The position numbers were made by a program, and so were the translations under genes. From the NCBI RefSeq assembly GCF_009208105.1, contig NZ_WFKL01000001.1:1488001-1552000 (forward strand): 64,000 nucleotides of DNA, in the 5' to 3' direction. This stretch comes from Rouxiella sp. S1S-2. GTDB taxonomy: Bacteria > Pseudomonadota > Gammaproteobacteria > Enterobacterales > Enterobacteriaceae. Below are positions 1-8,741 of this stretch, one piece after another (position 1 is the stretch's first letter; each line of letters starts with the position of its first letter). A model generated the notes under the pieces. The model did no database searches. It had not been told where the DNA came from and saw nothing but the letters and a program-made list of their open reading frames with translations.

Positions 1-245
1 ATCGGTGGTGATTTTTAAGGTGACGAAGTTGCGACCCGGACAGGTAACAAAAACTTCAGCTTTGACTATTTTCATCGGGCAAGACCTTTTGCAGGAAGAG
101 AGTAAGGTGCATTGGTTAAAAAATACGCCCTTACCTAACTACCATACAAGTATGCAGATCAATTTTTGCTGGTTGAGATCACAGTTTGTTGCGCAGTTGT
201 TATTCGGTGTGGAGAAGACGAGAGGGCAGAGGGGATAAATGAGTG
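1..245. other. Left-edge intergenic DNA, no gene recognised
   Basis: One 77-codon open frame crosses this stretch on the plus strand, but its translation matches nothing I know, it lacks a convincing ribosome binding site and it would start at the window edge. The segment is probably the flank of a gene outside the window. I see no promoter or repeat that I can defend. Confidence 0.4.
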
Positions 246-271
246 AAAACTGCTGGGCGTTAGCCCAGCAG
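246..271 (-). terminator. Intrinsic terminator of yegS with the stop codon in the loop
   Basis: Read on the minus strand, a perfect 9-bp stem (CTGCTGGGC / GCCCAGCAG) encloses a four-base loop and is followed by TTTT. The yegS stop codon TAA at 260-262 lies in the loop, so coding sequence and terminator overlap. Confidence 0.8.
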
Positions 272-1159
272 TGCACAGTGTGGCGGCAGTCGGCACTGCA
301 GCGCATTGGGTAAGATATCGATGCGGAAATGCTTGCCGGTCAGCGGTTCACCGTCAAGGTTGAAAGTCATATCGTGCGGAGCGTTGATCTCCAGCCAAGG
401 CAGGGAGGTAGAAACGATATTTTTATTCTCTTCGCCGTTGAGCAGGCTGCGCAAAAATGAAGGCAAAAGCTCTTCGGCGGTCAGCAGACGCAGCTGGAGC
501 AGGCCATCGTTTATCAACGCCTCAGGGCAAATTTCCTGTCCGCCACCGGCCTGACGGCCATTACCAATGCCTATAATCAACGCATCGCCTTCCCATTTAA
601 AGTCAGGGCCGGTAATTTCACAGCGGTCAGCTTTGAGGGTGTCCATTCTCAGCAGGCCGTGAATGAAGTACGAAACACCGCCGAGCGCCGATTTGAGTCT
701 CTCGGGAGTTTCGGTGGTAATGCGCGTGCCAAATCCGCCGGTGGCCATGTTAATGAAATAGCGCTCGTGGTTGACGCTCGCGAGGTCAATATCAGTGGCT
801 CGCCCGTGTACGGCGAGGGTTAACGCTTGATCCATTTCCAGCGGAATGCCACAGCTGGTGGCAAAGTCATTGGCGGTGCCAAGAGGAATAATTCCCAACG
901 CCGGGCGAGATGACTGCGGATGAGCAATTAACGCCGTCGCGACTTCATTAATAGTGCCGTCACCGCCACCGGCAATCACCGTTTCTACGCCAAGTTCGGT
1001 GGCTTCAGCCACGTAGCGTGCGGCATCACCGTGTTCCCACGTCACGCGCACCGCAAGTTCTATGCCTTCTGAGCGAAGGTTATAAACGGCTTCGCGCAGT
1101 GCTTCGTTGCCCGCGCCTTTTCCATTTAAAATCAGCAGTGCTTGTGTTTTTTTAGTCAT
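260..1159 (-). CDS. yegS: Lipid kinase YegS
   Basis: Member of the diacylglycerol-kinase catalytic family; E. coli YegS phosphorylates phosphatidylglycerol in vitro and is cytosolic or peripheral to the membrane. The N-terminal nucleotide-binding domain carries [10 protein letters not shown] near residue 65 and GTAND near residue 95, both hallmarks of the family, followed by the beta-sandwich lipid-binding domain. Length of 299 residues is normal. I chose the ATG at 1159 (start MTKKTQALL) over an in-frame start 63 bases upstream because GGAGGG precedes it at proper spacing and E. coli YegS starts here. It is the last gene before a strong terminator and stands alone. Physiological role is not settled even in E. 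coli. Confidence 0.93.
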   Translation of the reverse strand: MTKKTQALLILNGKGAGNEALREAVYNLRSEGIELAVRVTWEHGDAARYVAEATELGVETVIAGGGDGTINEVATALIAHPQSSRPALGIIPLGTANDFATSCGIPLEMDQALTLAVHGRATDIDLASVNHERYFINMATGGFGTRITTETPERLKSALGGVSYFIHGLLRMDTLKADRCEITGPDFKWEGDALIIGIGNGRQAGGGQEICPEALINDGLLQLRLLTAEELLPSFLRSLLNGEENKNIVSTSLPWLEINAPHDMTFNLDGEPLTGKHFRIDILPNALQCRLPPHCALLG

Positions 1160-1529
1160 GCACCCTCCATGCTTACCGATCCAATGATTATAAAGTAGAT
1201 GATTTGAGGGGCCAATAGCCATCGGAATTTTCAGGGAAATCTGTATGAATAGATTAATCAGAGTTTTAATAAGGAAAAAATAGGCGAAGGTATTATAAAG
1301 TTTTAAATATTTTCTATATTTACTTTATTAATAGAAGTCGGGTTTTTGATGATAAATAAAATTAAATATTTTTAATAAAATAATGCCAGCCCAAGGGTGT
1401 TTGGACCGGCGAAGAGGTGGTGACTTTGAGTTTATGCGGTTCTTTTTCATTCGGGGTCTTGCTGCGGAAAATATAATAACCAAAAGAGTCAGGCCGAGAT
1501 GTGATCGGATTCTACTTTTTGAGAATAAA
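1160..1529. other. AT-rich gap between yegS and trhP
   Basis: About 370 bases, very rich in A and T from roughly 1230 to 1380, holding the yegS promoter region (minus strand). A 62-codon plus-strand frame here has no recognisable product. In E. coli the small RNA CyaR lies beside yegQ; I looked for its conserved 5' end here and did not find it. Confidence 0.5.
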
Positions 1530-1554
1530 GTCGAAATAAAAAGGCTATTTCGAC
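1530..1554 (-). terminator. Probable terminator of trhP
   Basis: Inverted repeat GTCGAAATA / TATTTCGAC with a 7-base loop, 17 bases beyond the trhP stop codon; the minus-strand transcript continues into TTTATT. The stem is A/U-rich, so strength is uncertain. Confidence 0.55.
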
Positions 1555-1571
1555 CCTATTTATTGCTTTAA

Positions 1572-2951
1572 TTACGACTCTGCATTACGCGTATTACTAT
1601 TTATAAGGTTTCTTAATAAAATAGCGAACGCTAACGGTATCTCTTGAGGGATCGGTAAATAAACGAAATGACCGTTTCCTGGCGCAACATCAATCGGTTC
1701 GCCTTTTTTATTTTGCATCTGCTCGATGAAAAACGACACATTACCCTCAGGCGTCATGATTTCTATGCTGTCACCGACCGAGAAGCGATTTTTGACATCC
1801 ACCTCTGCCCAGCCGCTGTTTTTTCCGCTGCCGCGTACGCCGGTAAATTCGCCAGCAAACTGCTGGCGGTCGCTCACGGAAAAACCGTAGTCATAGTTTT
1901 GCTGTGCCTGATGCACGTGGCGGCGTAAAAAACCTTCGGTATAGCCGCGATGGGCCAACCCTTCCAGAGTCGTAAGCAGACTGGGGTCGAAGGGCTTTCC
2001 GGCTACCGCGTCGTCGATGGCGCGTCGGTAAACCTGCGCAGTACGGGCGCAGTAATAAAACGACTTGGTGCGCCCCTCGATTTTCAGCGAATGCACGCCC
2101 ATTGTTGTGAGGCTTGAGACGTGCTCGATGGCGCGCAGGTCTTTGGAATTCATAATGTAGGTGCCGTGCTCGTCTTCGAAAGCACTCATATATTCACCGG
2201 GGCGCAGGGCTTCTTCCAGCATAAACACCCGGTCCGTGGGTTGACCGAGACCCAGGGTTGGCGCGTCGGTTTCGACCTGCTTCACTGCGATGGGGTCATG
2301 CTGATGAACGATATTGCCTAACGCGTCCTCTTTACCTTCCTGTACTTTATATTCCCAGCGGCAGGCGTTGGTGCAGGTTCCCTGATTTGGGTCGCGTTTA
2401 TTGATGTAACCCGAAAGCAGGCAGCGACCGGAATAAGCCATGCACAGTGCGCCGTGTACGAACACCTCAAGCTCCATCTCGGGAACCTGTTGACGTATTT
2501 CGGCTATCTCTTCCAACGACAGTTCGCGCGAGAGAATAACTCGGCTCAGGCCCATCTGCTGCCAAAATTTCACCGTGGCCCAGTTGACGGCGTTAGCCTG
2601 TACCGAGAGGTGGATATCCATATCGGGAAAGGCGTCGCGCACCATCATGATCAGGCCGGGATCGGACATGATCAGGGCGTCTGGCCCCATTTCGATCACT
2701 GGTTGCAGGTCGCGCAGAAAGGTTTTCAGCTTGGCGTTGTGTGGGGCAATATTGACCACCACGTAAAACTTTTTACCCAGTGAGTGCGCTTCGTTTATGC
2801 CCAGCGCCAGATTTTGGTGGTTAAACTCGTTGTTACGCACGCGCAGGCTATAGCGGGGCTGACCGGCATACACCGCGTCGGCGCCATAGGCAAAGGCGTA
2901 GCGCATGTTTTTCAGCGTGCCAGCCGGAGAAAGTAATTCTGGAGTGAACAT
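1572..2951 (-). CDS. trhP: tRNA 5-hydroxyuridine synthesis protein TrhP (YegQ), U32 peptidase family
   Basis: Orthologue of E. coli YegQ, now TrhP, which works in prephenate-dependent hydroxylation of uridine 34 in tRNAs, the step before cmo5U/mcmo5U. Nearly the whole protein matches: the start ELLSPAGTLKNM, the U32 signature region around EVFVHGALCMAYSGRC with its cysteines, and the cysteine pair in GTCTNACRWEY, which belong to the proposed iron-sulfur cluster set. The annotated start at 2951 gives MFTPELLSPAG as in E. coli; in-frame ATGs at 2957 and 2978 exist and none has a strong ribosome binding site, so the start is not certain. It stands alone between yegP and a terminator. The old label peptidase is probably misleading. 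Confidence 0.93.
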   Translation of the reverse strand: MFTPELLSPAGTLKNMRYAFAYGADAVYAGQPRYSLRVRNNEFNHQNLALGINEAHSLGKKFYVVVNIAPHNAKLKTFLRDLQPVIEMGPDALIMSDPGLIMMVRDAFPDMDIHLSVQANAVNWATVKFWQQMGLSRVILSRELSLEEIAEIRQQVPEMELEVFVHGALCMAYSGRCLLSGYINKRDPNQGTCTNACRWEYKVQEGKEDALGNIVHQHDPIAVKQVETDAPTLGLGQPTDRVFMLEEALRPGEYMSAFEDEHGTYIMNSKDLRAIEHVSSLTTMGVHSLKIEGRTKSFYYCARTAQVYRRAIDDAVAGKPFDPSLLTTLEGLAHRGYTEGFLRRHVHQAQQNYDYGFSVSDRQQFAGEFTGVRGSGKNSGWAEVDVKNRFSVGDSIEIMTPEGNVSFFIEQMQNKKGEPIDVAPGNGHFVYLPIPQEIPLAFAILLRNLINSNTRNAES

Positions 2952-3130
2952 AGCCATTCTTGTCTGCGTATTTTTCATCGATGAGAATTTATGAAAAGAG
3001 GACCGCGACGTTTTAGGCAGCGGCAGAAGGCCGCAATTGTATCGATGAAAAAAGTGAAAAGAAGCGGGCAGTGGCGGGTATTCGCAGTAGGTTTGAGCCA
3101 GATCAATTTTAGGGGTAATTGAGTTATAAG

Positions 3131-3155
3131 GACGCTGCTCTTGGCGAACAGCGTC
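3131..3155 (-). terminator. Hairpin downstream of yegP
   Basis: Perfect 7-bp stem GACGCTG / CAGCGTC with an 11-base loop, 24 bases beyond the yegP stop. No good U tract follows, so it may be a weak terminator or an mRNA 3' stabiliser. Confidence 0.4.
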
Positions 3156-3178
3156 GTCGTTTAACGTGTCATTTCACA

Positions 3179-3517
3179 TCAGTGAGTCAAGTCGCGAACG
3201 TCCGTGCTTGGACCATTTTTGACTACCGACTGCATGCCCTTTTGGGCCGCACTGGTTGCCGTATACATTTCGCTGACGCCGATGACCTGATGATTTTTAG
3301 CCTTCAACACAAAATAGTGCTGGCCGTCTTTGGAAGGCTTAAGCTCATACTGTCCTTCATCGGTGGCATTAATCTGTACCGAAGTGATCCCGTTCTCAGC
3401 GGATGCCTTGCTGGCATACATTTCGCTGCTGAGAATAATCTCTCCGTTACCGGCCTTCAGGTTAAAGTGAAACTGTCCGTTCTTCGCTTTTTTAAGATCA
3501 TAATGACCTGTCGCCAT
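3179..3517 (-). CDS. yegP: YegP family DUF1508 protein
   Basis: Small protein of 112 residues made of two tandem DUF1508 (UPF0339) repeats of about 50 residues: each contains a GQxxFxLKAxNG/KNxxx-type strand followed by a SEMYxxxxxAxxGxxSV segment (near residues 10-55 and 60-108). The function is unknown in the family. I start it at 3517 (MATGHYDLKKA) rather than 30 bases upstream because GGAG lies 8 bases before this ATG and E. coli YegP begins there. It lies just downstream of baeSR, in the same orientation and place as in E. coli, separated by about 120 bases that contain an 8-bp inverted repeat (AATCCATC / GATGGATT). Confidence 0.9.
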   Translation of the reverse strand: MATGHYDLKKAKNGQFHFNLKAGNGEIILSSEMYASKASAENGITSVQINATDEGQYELKPSKDGQHYFVLKAKNHQVIGVSEMYTATSAAQKGMQSVVKNGPSTDVRDLTH

Positions 3518-3636
3518 AAAGGTATCTCCAGTAGGTGAATAATCCATCTGTAAGTGTAGCTAATGATGGATTTTCAACCCGAGTAAAACTTCGTTACTGG
3601 CGACTTTCAGGCGAATTTGTGACCCAGGCAACAGAC

Positions 3637-4356
3637 TTATGTCAGTCGACAAGGATCGGCTTCCCAGCGATAGCCTACGCCATATACCGCGCGAATAAAG
3701 GCTTTGTCGCCGTCAATCGATTCAAGCTTGCGGCGCAGGTTTTTAATGTGGCTGTCGATGGTTCTGTCGGTCACTACGCGATAATCATCGTAGAGGTTAT
3801 TGAGCAGCGCCTCACGGGTAAAAACGTAGCCCGGTTTTATCGACAGCGTTTTAAGCAGACGAAACTCGGCAGGAGTCAGGTCAAGCTCTACGCCCTGATA
3901 ATGAGCCTGGAAGCAGCCTTCATCAATGTGCAGGCCCACGCCGTCGGCCAGCGGCTCGGTTGGGCGGTAGCAGCGGCGTAAAATAGTTTTCACTCGCGCC
4001 ACCACTTCGCGCGGACTGTAGGGTTTGCAGATGTAGTCATCTGCACCGATTTCCAGACCCAATAGTCGATCAATTTCTTCCGTTTTAGCGGTCACCATCA
4101 TGATCGGAATATCTGAAAACTGGCGAATATCACGACAAATACTCAGGCCGCTGCTGCCGGGCAGCATCAGGTCCAGCAGGATCATGGTGGGCGGATTAGA
4201 CTGCACCAAAGGCACCACGTCGTTGCCGTTGGTCAGCCATTGCGTGGCGTATCCCGCTGCCTGCAGGTAATCGACCAGCAGCTGTCCTAGCTTGGGTTCA
4301 TCTTCAACGATCAGAATCTTGAGCGGCTGGTTTTCAGCGTTAACGAATTCGTTCAT
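3637..4356 (-). CDS. baeR: Response regulator BaeR
   Basis: OmpR/PhoB-type response regulator of the BaeSR envelope-stress system, which in E. coli and Salmonella activates mdtABCD, acrD and spy. The receiver domain (about residues 12-125) has the acidic pair near residues 20-21, the phospho-acceptor Asp63 in LLDLMLPG, and the Lys of ICKPYSP; the winged-helix DNA-binding domain ends in [13 protein letters not shown]. The identity with E. coli BaeR over motifs such as [19 protein letters not shown] is very high. It overlaps baeS by one base (TAATG), implying translational coupling. acrD, a known target in E. coli, is also in this window at 43-46 kb. Confidence 0.97.
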   Translation of the reverse strand: MNEFVNAENQPLKILIVEDEPKLGQLLVDYLQAAGYATQWLTNGNDVVPLVQSNPPTMILLDLMLPGSSGLSICRDIRQFSDIPIMMVTAKTEEIDRLLGLEIGADDYICKPYSPREVVARVKTILRRCYRPTEPLADGVGLHIDEGCFQAHYQGVELDLTPAEFRLLKTLSIKPGYVFTREALLNNLYDDYRVVTDRTIDSHIKNLRRKLESIDGDKAFIRAVYGVGYRWEADPCRLT

Positions 4357-5747
4357 TAAATTCTTTGTCCGATAGGAATTGAAAGCGGAAGCAGCAGGCT
4401 CATTCTGACGCCGCCGTTTGGCGAATGTTCGGCACTTATCTTGCCACCGTGCGCGTCAACGATATTTTGACAGATGGCGAGTCCTAAACCGGAGCCGCCG
4501 CTGGCGCGATTGCGTGAACCTTCTGTACGGTAAAAGCGTTCGAAAATACGCTGCAGCTGTTGTTCATTAAGCCCCGGCGCGGAATCCTGAAAATAGATCT
4601 GCAGGAACTTGTCGCGGCGGGTAGCAATAATCTCCAGTTCGCCCCCTGAATCAGTATAGCGCAGGCTATTTTCCAGGAGATTATTAAACAGCTGTGATAG
4701 CCGATGCGGATCGCCAAATATCGGCGCACTGTCGGGAAGCTGACTTTGCAGCGTCAGGCCCTTGGCGTTAAAACGGTCGCGGAAACTGGCTTCTGCCAGC
4801 TGAATCAGGTGCACCGCGTCAGTTTCTTCTTTACGGTAGGCCAGCGCACCGGCGTCAGACAGCGACAGCTGGTAAAGGTCGTCAACCAGCTTGGTGAGCA
4901 TCGAGACTTCTGACTGCAGCGAAAACAGTGACTCCAGCGACATTTTTCTTACACCGTCCTGAATCGCCTCAAGCTCGCCGCGCAGCACCGCAAGCGGCGT
5001 TCTCAGCTCGTGGGAAATATCGGCCATAAAGGCCCGCCGCATTTGTTCATTTTTCTCGAGCGTGATCGCCAACTGGTTAAAGTCTTGCGCCAGTTTACCG
5101 AGTTCGTCCTGCGTGCCGACCTCAACACGACTGCTGAAATCACCCGCGGCCAACTGATGCGTGGCTCTGACCAGCCGTTTCACCGGCGCCAGCATGCCGC
5201 GCGACAGCAGCCAGGTTACCGCTGCCGCCAAAAGCGTGGTGAAGCCCATAATTATCCAGCTGGTGCGGCGCTGTTGCTGATCGAAGTTAATATCGGCATT
5301 GCGCGTCAGCCGTTCGGCGGGCGTGGAAACAACGGTGCCGATAAACACCCCTTTAACCAACATTATGCGTCCGGAACCCACCAGGTCGTAGGGGATCTCT
5401 GACTCGGAGCCGGCAATTCGGTGGTTGCAGTTATCGAGTATCCAGAATTTGGTACGCCAGCCGAGGGGGGGCATGACCTGACTGTTTTCATCGTTTTGGT
5501 CGAAGGTGCGCATCATCTGGTAGATAGCTCTATCATTATTTCTAACGAAATCCCAGTTGCCGTGCTGCTCATACTGCTGCTGGAGATAGTCGGCAATCAT
5601 CTCGACCCGTTGCTCATTGCCGTGGCGGATATAGTCGATAAATCCGCGCTCGAAGCTCATACGAACGCCCCAGTTCATGGTGACCATCACCAGACTGCAG
5701 GTCAAAAATATGGCCAGAAACAGCTTGGCGGTGATACCTGGTTTCAT
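4356..5747 (-). CDS. baeS: Sensor histidine kinase BaeS
   Basis: Inner-membrane sensor kinase partner of BaeR. Visible parts: first membrane helix at residues 8-26, a periplasmic sensor of about 130 residues, a second helix near 165-185, a HAMP linker, the HisKA box [18 protein letters not shown] with the phospho-acceptor His near residue 246, and a C-terminal ATPase domain with N box ([14 protein letters not shown]) and GSGLGLAI. Length of 463 is close to E. coli BaeS (467). Start ATG overlaps the end of mdtD in ATGA (4 bases), and its stop overlaps the baeR start, so mdtD-baeS-baeR is a tightly coupled unit. Confidence 0.97.
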   Translation of the reverse strand: MKPGITAKLFLAIFLTCSLVMVTMNWGVRMSFERGFIDYIRHGNEQRVEMIADYLQQQYEQHGNWDFVRNNDRAIYQMMRTFDQNDENSQVMPPLGWRTKFWILDNCNHRIAGSESEIPYDLVGSGRIMLVKGVFIGTVVSTPAERLTRNADINFDQQQRRTSWIIMGFTTLLAAAVTWLLSRGMLAPVKRLVRATHQLAAGDFSSRVEVGTQDELGKLAQDFNQLAITLEKNEQMRRAFMADISHELRTPLAVLRGELEAIQDGVRKMSLESLFSLQSEVSMLTKLVDDLYQLSLSDAGALAYRKEETDAVHLIQLAEASFRDRFNAKGLTLQSQLPDSAPIFGDPHRLSQLFNNLLENSLRYTDSGGELEIIATRRDKFLQIYFQDSAPGLNEQQLQRIFERFYRTEGSRNRASGGSGLGLAICQNIVDAHGGKISAEHSPNGGVRMSLLLPLSIPIGQRI

Positions 5748-7198
5748 GATTTGCTCGCAGGGTCAGCAGAGGCCGCCGCATTACGACGGCGGTCTAACAG
5801 GGCATTGGTTTGGGATTCATCCGGTACGCGCATGAATATCCAGGCGGGAAGGGCAATGATCAACGTCATGCACATATAGCAGTAAATAAAGGCGCTGTGC
5901 ATGGTGACGCTGCCGGGATCAATCTGTTGGTGGGCAAACAGGCCTATCAGAATACCGGCAACACTGACCCCCAGACTCATTGAAAGCTGCATAATCATTG
6001 ACAGCAAGCTGTTGCCACTGCTGGCCAGACGAGGCGGCAGGTCTTTAAGCGTTAAGGTATTCATTGACGAGAAGCGAAGCGAATTAACCATCCCCTGGAA
6101 GAACAGCACCACGGGAATCATCCAAAACGCGCCGTAAATCGCCACCAGCGGCATGCACAGTGTGATAACCGAGAGCAGCAGCGTGGCGCTGACCAACGCT
6201 TTGCGGTAGCCGAGTTTGTTGACAAGCCGCACGACGATGCGCTTCATTCCCATGCTGCCCAGCACCATAGGAATCATCATCAAACCGGCGTGGAACGGCG
6301 TGAAACCCATGCCCAGCTGTAAAAATACCGGCGTCATAAACGGCAACATGCCGCTGCCAATACGGCCGAGAAAACTGCCGGTCAGCCCGATAGAAAAAGT
6401 TTTGGTATGAAACAGGCGCAGCGAAAACAGCGCCGAAAGGTTGCCGCGCGCGTGAAGCCAATAACCGCCGAGTGCCGCTACGCCTGTTACCACCAGCGCC
6501 GTCAGCATCCACGCCGAAAGGCCAAGCCCTCGGTTGCCCTCAAGTGCCAACGTCAAGGTCGCCATGCACACCGCCAGCATAATAAAGCCGCTGACATCAA
6601 AACGGCGGGTCTGCATTTTATAGTTGGGCATCAGCATCACGGTGGCGATAGCACCGGCAAGCCCGACCGGCAAATTAATCAAAAAAATCCAATGCCAGCT
6701 GGCGTACTGCACCAGAAAACCCCCCAGCGCCGGGCCCATGAGAGGGCCAATCTGGCCGGGCAGCGTCACGAAGGTCATCGCCGCCATGTATTCGCTGCGC
6801 GGCACGATTTTTAGTACCGTTAACCGCCCAACCGGCACCATCATGGCGCCACCGATGCCCTGCAGCACCCGCGACATTACCAACTGTTGCAGCGTGGTGG
6901 ACTGGGCGCAAAAAAGAGAACCGAGGGTGAACAGCACGATAGCCGAGAAAAAGACCCACTTAACGCCGACTTTATCGGCCAACCAGCCGCTGGCGGGCAG
7001 CATCACCGCAACGGTAAGCACGTAGGCAACGACCACACTTTGCATGTGCAGGGGATTCTCGCCAAGGCTGGCGGCCATCGAAGGCAGGGCAGTGTTGACG
7101 ATGGTGGTATCCAGTGACTGCATAAAGAAGCCGAAGGCGACAATCCATAGCTGCCAGCGCACAGAAATAGGTAGGGTAGTACCTGTAGACTCGGTCAT
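5744..7198 (-). CDS. mdtD: MFS transporter MdtD (DHA2 family, 14 membrane helices)
   Basis: Drug:H+ antiporter-2 family protein of 484 residues, orthologous by sequence and position to E. coli MdtD (also called IceT, proposed iron-citrate exporter). It has the MFS motif region [12 protein letters not shown] after helix 2, the motif C-like stretch around [16 protein letters not shown], and about 14 hydrophobic segments. In E. coli it is the fourth gene of mdtABCD-baeSR. Here mdtABC are absent immediately upstream, and the gene starts an operon with baeSR. The start has only a weak ribosome binding site (AGGCATT about 13 bases before the ATG), as might be expected for a gene that used to be translated by coupling to mdtC. 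Confidence 0.93.
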   Translation of the reverse strand: MTESTGTTLPISVRWQLWIVAFGFFMQSLDTTIVNTALPSMAASLGENPLHMQSVVVAYVLTVAVMLPASGWLADKVGVKWVFFSAIVLFTLGSLFCAQSTTLQQLVMSRVLQGIGGAMMVPVGRLTVLKIVPRSEYMAAMTFVTLPGQIGPLMGPALGGFLVQYASWHWIFLINLPVGLAGAIATVMLMPNYKMQTRRFDVSGFIMLAVCMATLTLALEGNRGLGLSAWMLTALVVTGVAALGGYWLHARGNLSALFSLRLFHTKTFSIGLTGSFLGRIGSGMLPFMTPVFLQLGMGFTPFHAGLMMIPMVLGSMGMKRIVVRLVNKLGYRKALVSATLLLSVITLCMPLVAIYGAFWMIPVVLFFQGMVNSLRFSSMNTLTLKDLPPRLASSGNSLLSMIMQLSMSLGVSVAGILIGLFAHQQIDPGSVTMHSAFIYCYMCMTLIIALPAWIFMRVPDESQTNALLDRRRNAAASADPASKS

Positions 7199-7637
7199 CG
7201 ATTCGTAATGCCTAATAAATAGTGCCTGATAAATTTTTTGCTCACCGCGTTGATTTTGCCTTCATTCACCGGCCTAACACCAGTGGAAATATACAGAAGA
7301 TAAAAGCATTGGCTGGCCGCCGGCGAGATGTGGCAGATTAAACCAACACGGCCGACGGAGGAGCTTAAAGGCCATCCTTGGCGGTCGATATGACAACAGG
7401 CTGATTGTTTTCGTTTTTATGTGTGCGAGCAGAAATCAGATTTGCATCGATATCCAGTTTAACGAAGTCTTCAGGCTGAAAAATGGAGGAATTAAGGAGT
7501 CCCTTTCATTGCGTGACAATTAATTGCAGCGATCATCACTGGGTATTATCAGCGCCGAGGTGCTAAGGTTAATGCTGTGATTCGCAGACTAATTAAATTC
7601 TTCATTCATAATGAGTCATCGGGTAAAGGAGAGCATG
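7199..7637. promoter_or_regulatory. Divergent control region between mdtD and the aldo/keto reductase gene
   Basis: About 440 bases with no gene. It must hold promoters for the mdtD-baeSR unit (minus) and for the reductase (plus). On the minus strand a stretch at 7476-7493 resembles the BaeR box only loosely (about 11 of 18 positions, core CCTCCAT). A good AAAGGAG at 7625-7631 serves the reductase start. I find no remnant of mdtA, mdtB or mdtC. Confidence 0.5.
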
Positions 7638-8594
7638 ATGAGTAAAAGAGAATTGGGTCGTTCCGGTATCAAGGTTCCATTGCTGACCTTTGGTGGGAAC
7701 GTATTTGGCTGGACAATCGACCAGTCTACCTCTTTCAGCATTCTTGATGCGCTAGTGGAGCACCAGCTTAACTTCATCGACACTGCCGACGTTTATTCAC
7801 GCTGGGCTGAAGGCAACAAGGGCGGAGAGTCGGAAACCATTATCGGCAACTGGCTTAAAACCAGCGGTAAACGTGACAAAATCATTCTGGCTACCAAGGT
7901 CGGTATGGAGATGGGCGAGGGTGAGAAAGGCCTGTCACCGAGCTATATCAGGCGGTCGGTAGAAGATTCGCTAAAGCGCCTGCAAACCGACTATATCGAC
8001 CTTTATCAAGCACATAAAGACGACGAAGATACGCCGCTGTCCGACACGCTCGCCACCTTTGACGCACTTATCAAAGAGGGTAAGGTCCGTGCTATCGGCG
8101 GCTCTAACTACTCCGCTACCCGTTTTGCCGAAGCGCTAAAAGTGTCTAAAGAGCAGGGCCTGGCGCGCTATGAAACCCTGCAGCCGGAATACAATCTTTA
8201 CGACCGCAAAGACTATGAGTCAGGATTGGAAAAGGTTGTGACTGAACACGGTGTCGGGGTGATCAACTACTATTCACTGGCCAGCGGATTCCTGTCGGGT
8301 AAATATCGCAGCAAAGAGGATGCCAGCAAGAGTAAGCGCGGCGCCGGCGTGGTTGATAAGTATTTAAACGATCGCGGGCATAAAATCATTCAGGCGCTGG
8401 ATAACGTTGCCGAGAAACATCGTGCGTCTCCAACGCAGGTTTCGCTTGCCTGGCTGATTGCTCGTCCAAGCATCACGGCACCTATCGTCAGTGCCACCTC
8501 GATCAAGCAGCTTGATGACCTGGCACTGGCCACTAAACTGAAGCTCGACAAGCAGGATATCGAGGCACTTGATCAGGCCAGTGCCTGGGAATAA
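7638..8594 (+). CDS. Aldo/keto reductase
   Basis: NAD(P)H-dependent oxidoreductase of the AKR superfamily, 318 residues, (beta/alpha)8 barrel; likely reduces an aldehyde or ketone in the cytoplasm, substrate unknown. The tetrad can be placed: Asp and Tyr in NFIDTADVYSRW, Lys in IILATKVG, His in LYQAHKDD. The cofactor region near the C-terminus includes PIVSATSIKQLDDL. Start chosen at 7638 (MSKRELGRSG) because AAAGGAG ends six bases before it; an ATG directly upstream at 7635 is too close, and one at 7611 would add nine residues without a ribosome binding site. It stands alone, divergent from mdtD, and occupies the place where mdtABC lie in E. coli. It resembles the YajO/Tas-like subgroup but I do not assign a name. 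Confidence 0.88.
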   Translation: MSKRELGRSGIKVPLLTFGGNVFGWTIDQSTSFSILDALVEHQLNFIDTADVYSRWAEGNKGGESETIIGNWLKTSGKRDKIILATKVGMEMGEGEKGLSPSYIRRSVEDSLKRLQTDYIDLYQAHKDDEDTPLSDTLATFDALIKEGKVRAIGGSNYSATRFAEALKVSKEQGLARYETLQPEYNLYDRKDYESGLEKVVTEHGVGVINYYSLASGFLSGKYRSKEDASKSKRGAGVVDKYLNDRGHKIIQALDNVAEKHRASPTQVSLAWLIARPSITAPIVSATSIKQLDDLALATKLKLDKQDIEALDQASAWE

Positions 8595-8640
8595 TACTTT
8601 GAATTGATTCTAGAATTACATTCGTAAGTCGTAGAAATAA

Positions 8641-8674
8641 AAAAGCGCCGACGTGAGTCAGGCGCTTTTTTATT
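8641..8674. terminator. Bidirectional terminator between the reductase gene and yegD
   Basis: AAAAGCGCC and GGCGCTTTTTT pair across an 11-base loop. Run of A before and T after the stem lets it end transcription from both converging genes. Confidence 0.85.
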
Positions 8675-8741
8675 TGGGGGGTTATCAAGGTGATAATGCA
8701 GAACTGTTATCACCTGTTCATCAGCGTTTATCGCTACGGTA

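Noticed and set aside
5..238. 77-codon plus-strand frame at the left edge
   Set aside because: No recognisable product, no ribosome binding site and low-complexity codon pattern; likely chance.
1383..1571. 62-codon plus-strand frame upstream of yegS
   Set aside because: Lies in AT-rich DNA, product unlike any known protein, and its end overlaps the probable trhP terminator.
1160..1571. CyaR small RNA next to trhP
   Set aside because: E. coli has CyaR beside yegQ, but I found neither its 5' sequence nor a matching terminator here.
6084..6512. 142-codon frame within mdtD
   Set aside because: Same-strand shadow of mdtD; mdtD itself is intact and clearly coding.
7476..7493. BaeR box upstream of mdtD
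   Set aside because: Only about 11 of 18 consensus positions match and the core is imperfect; not enough to annotate.
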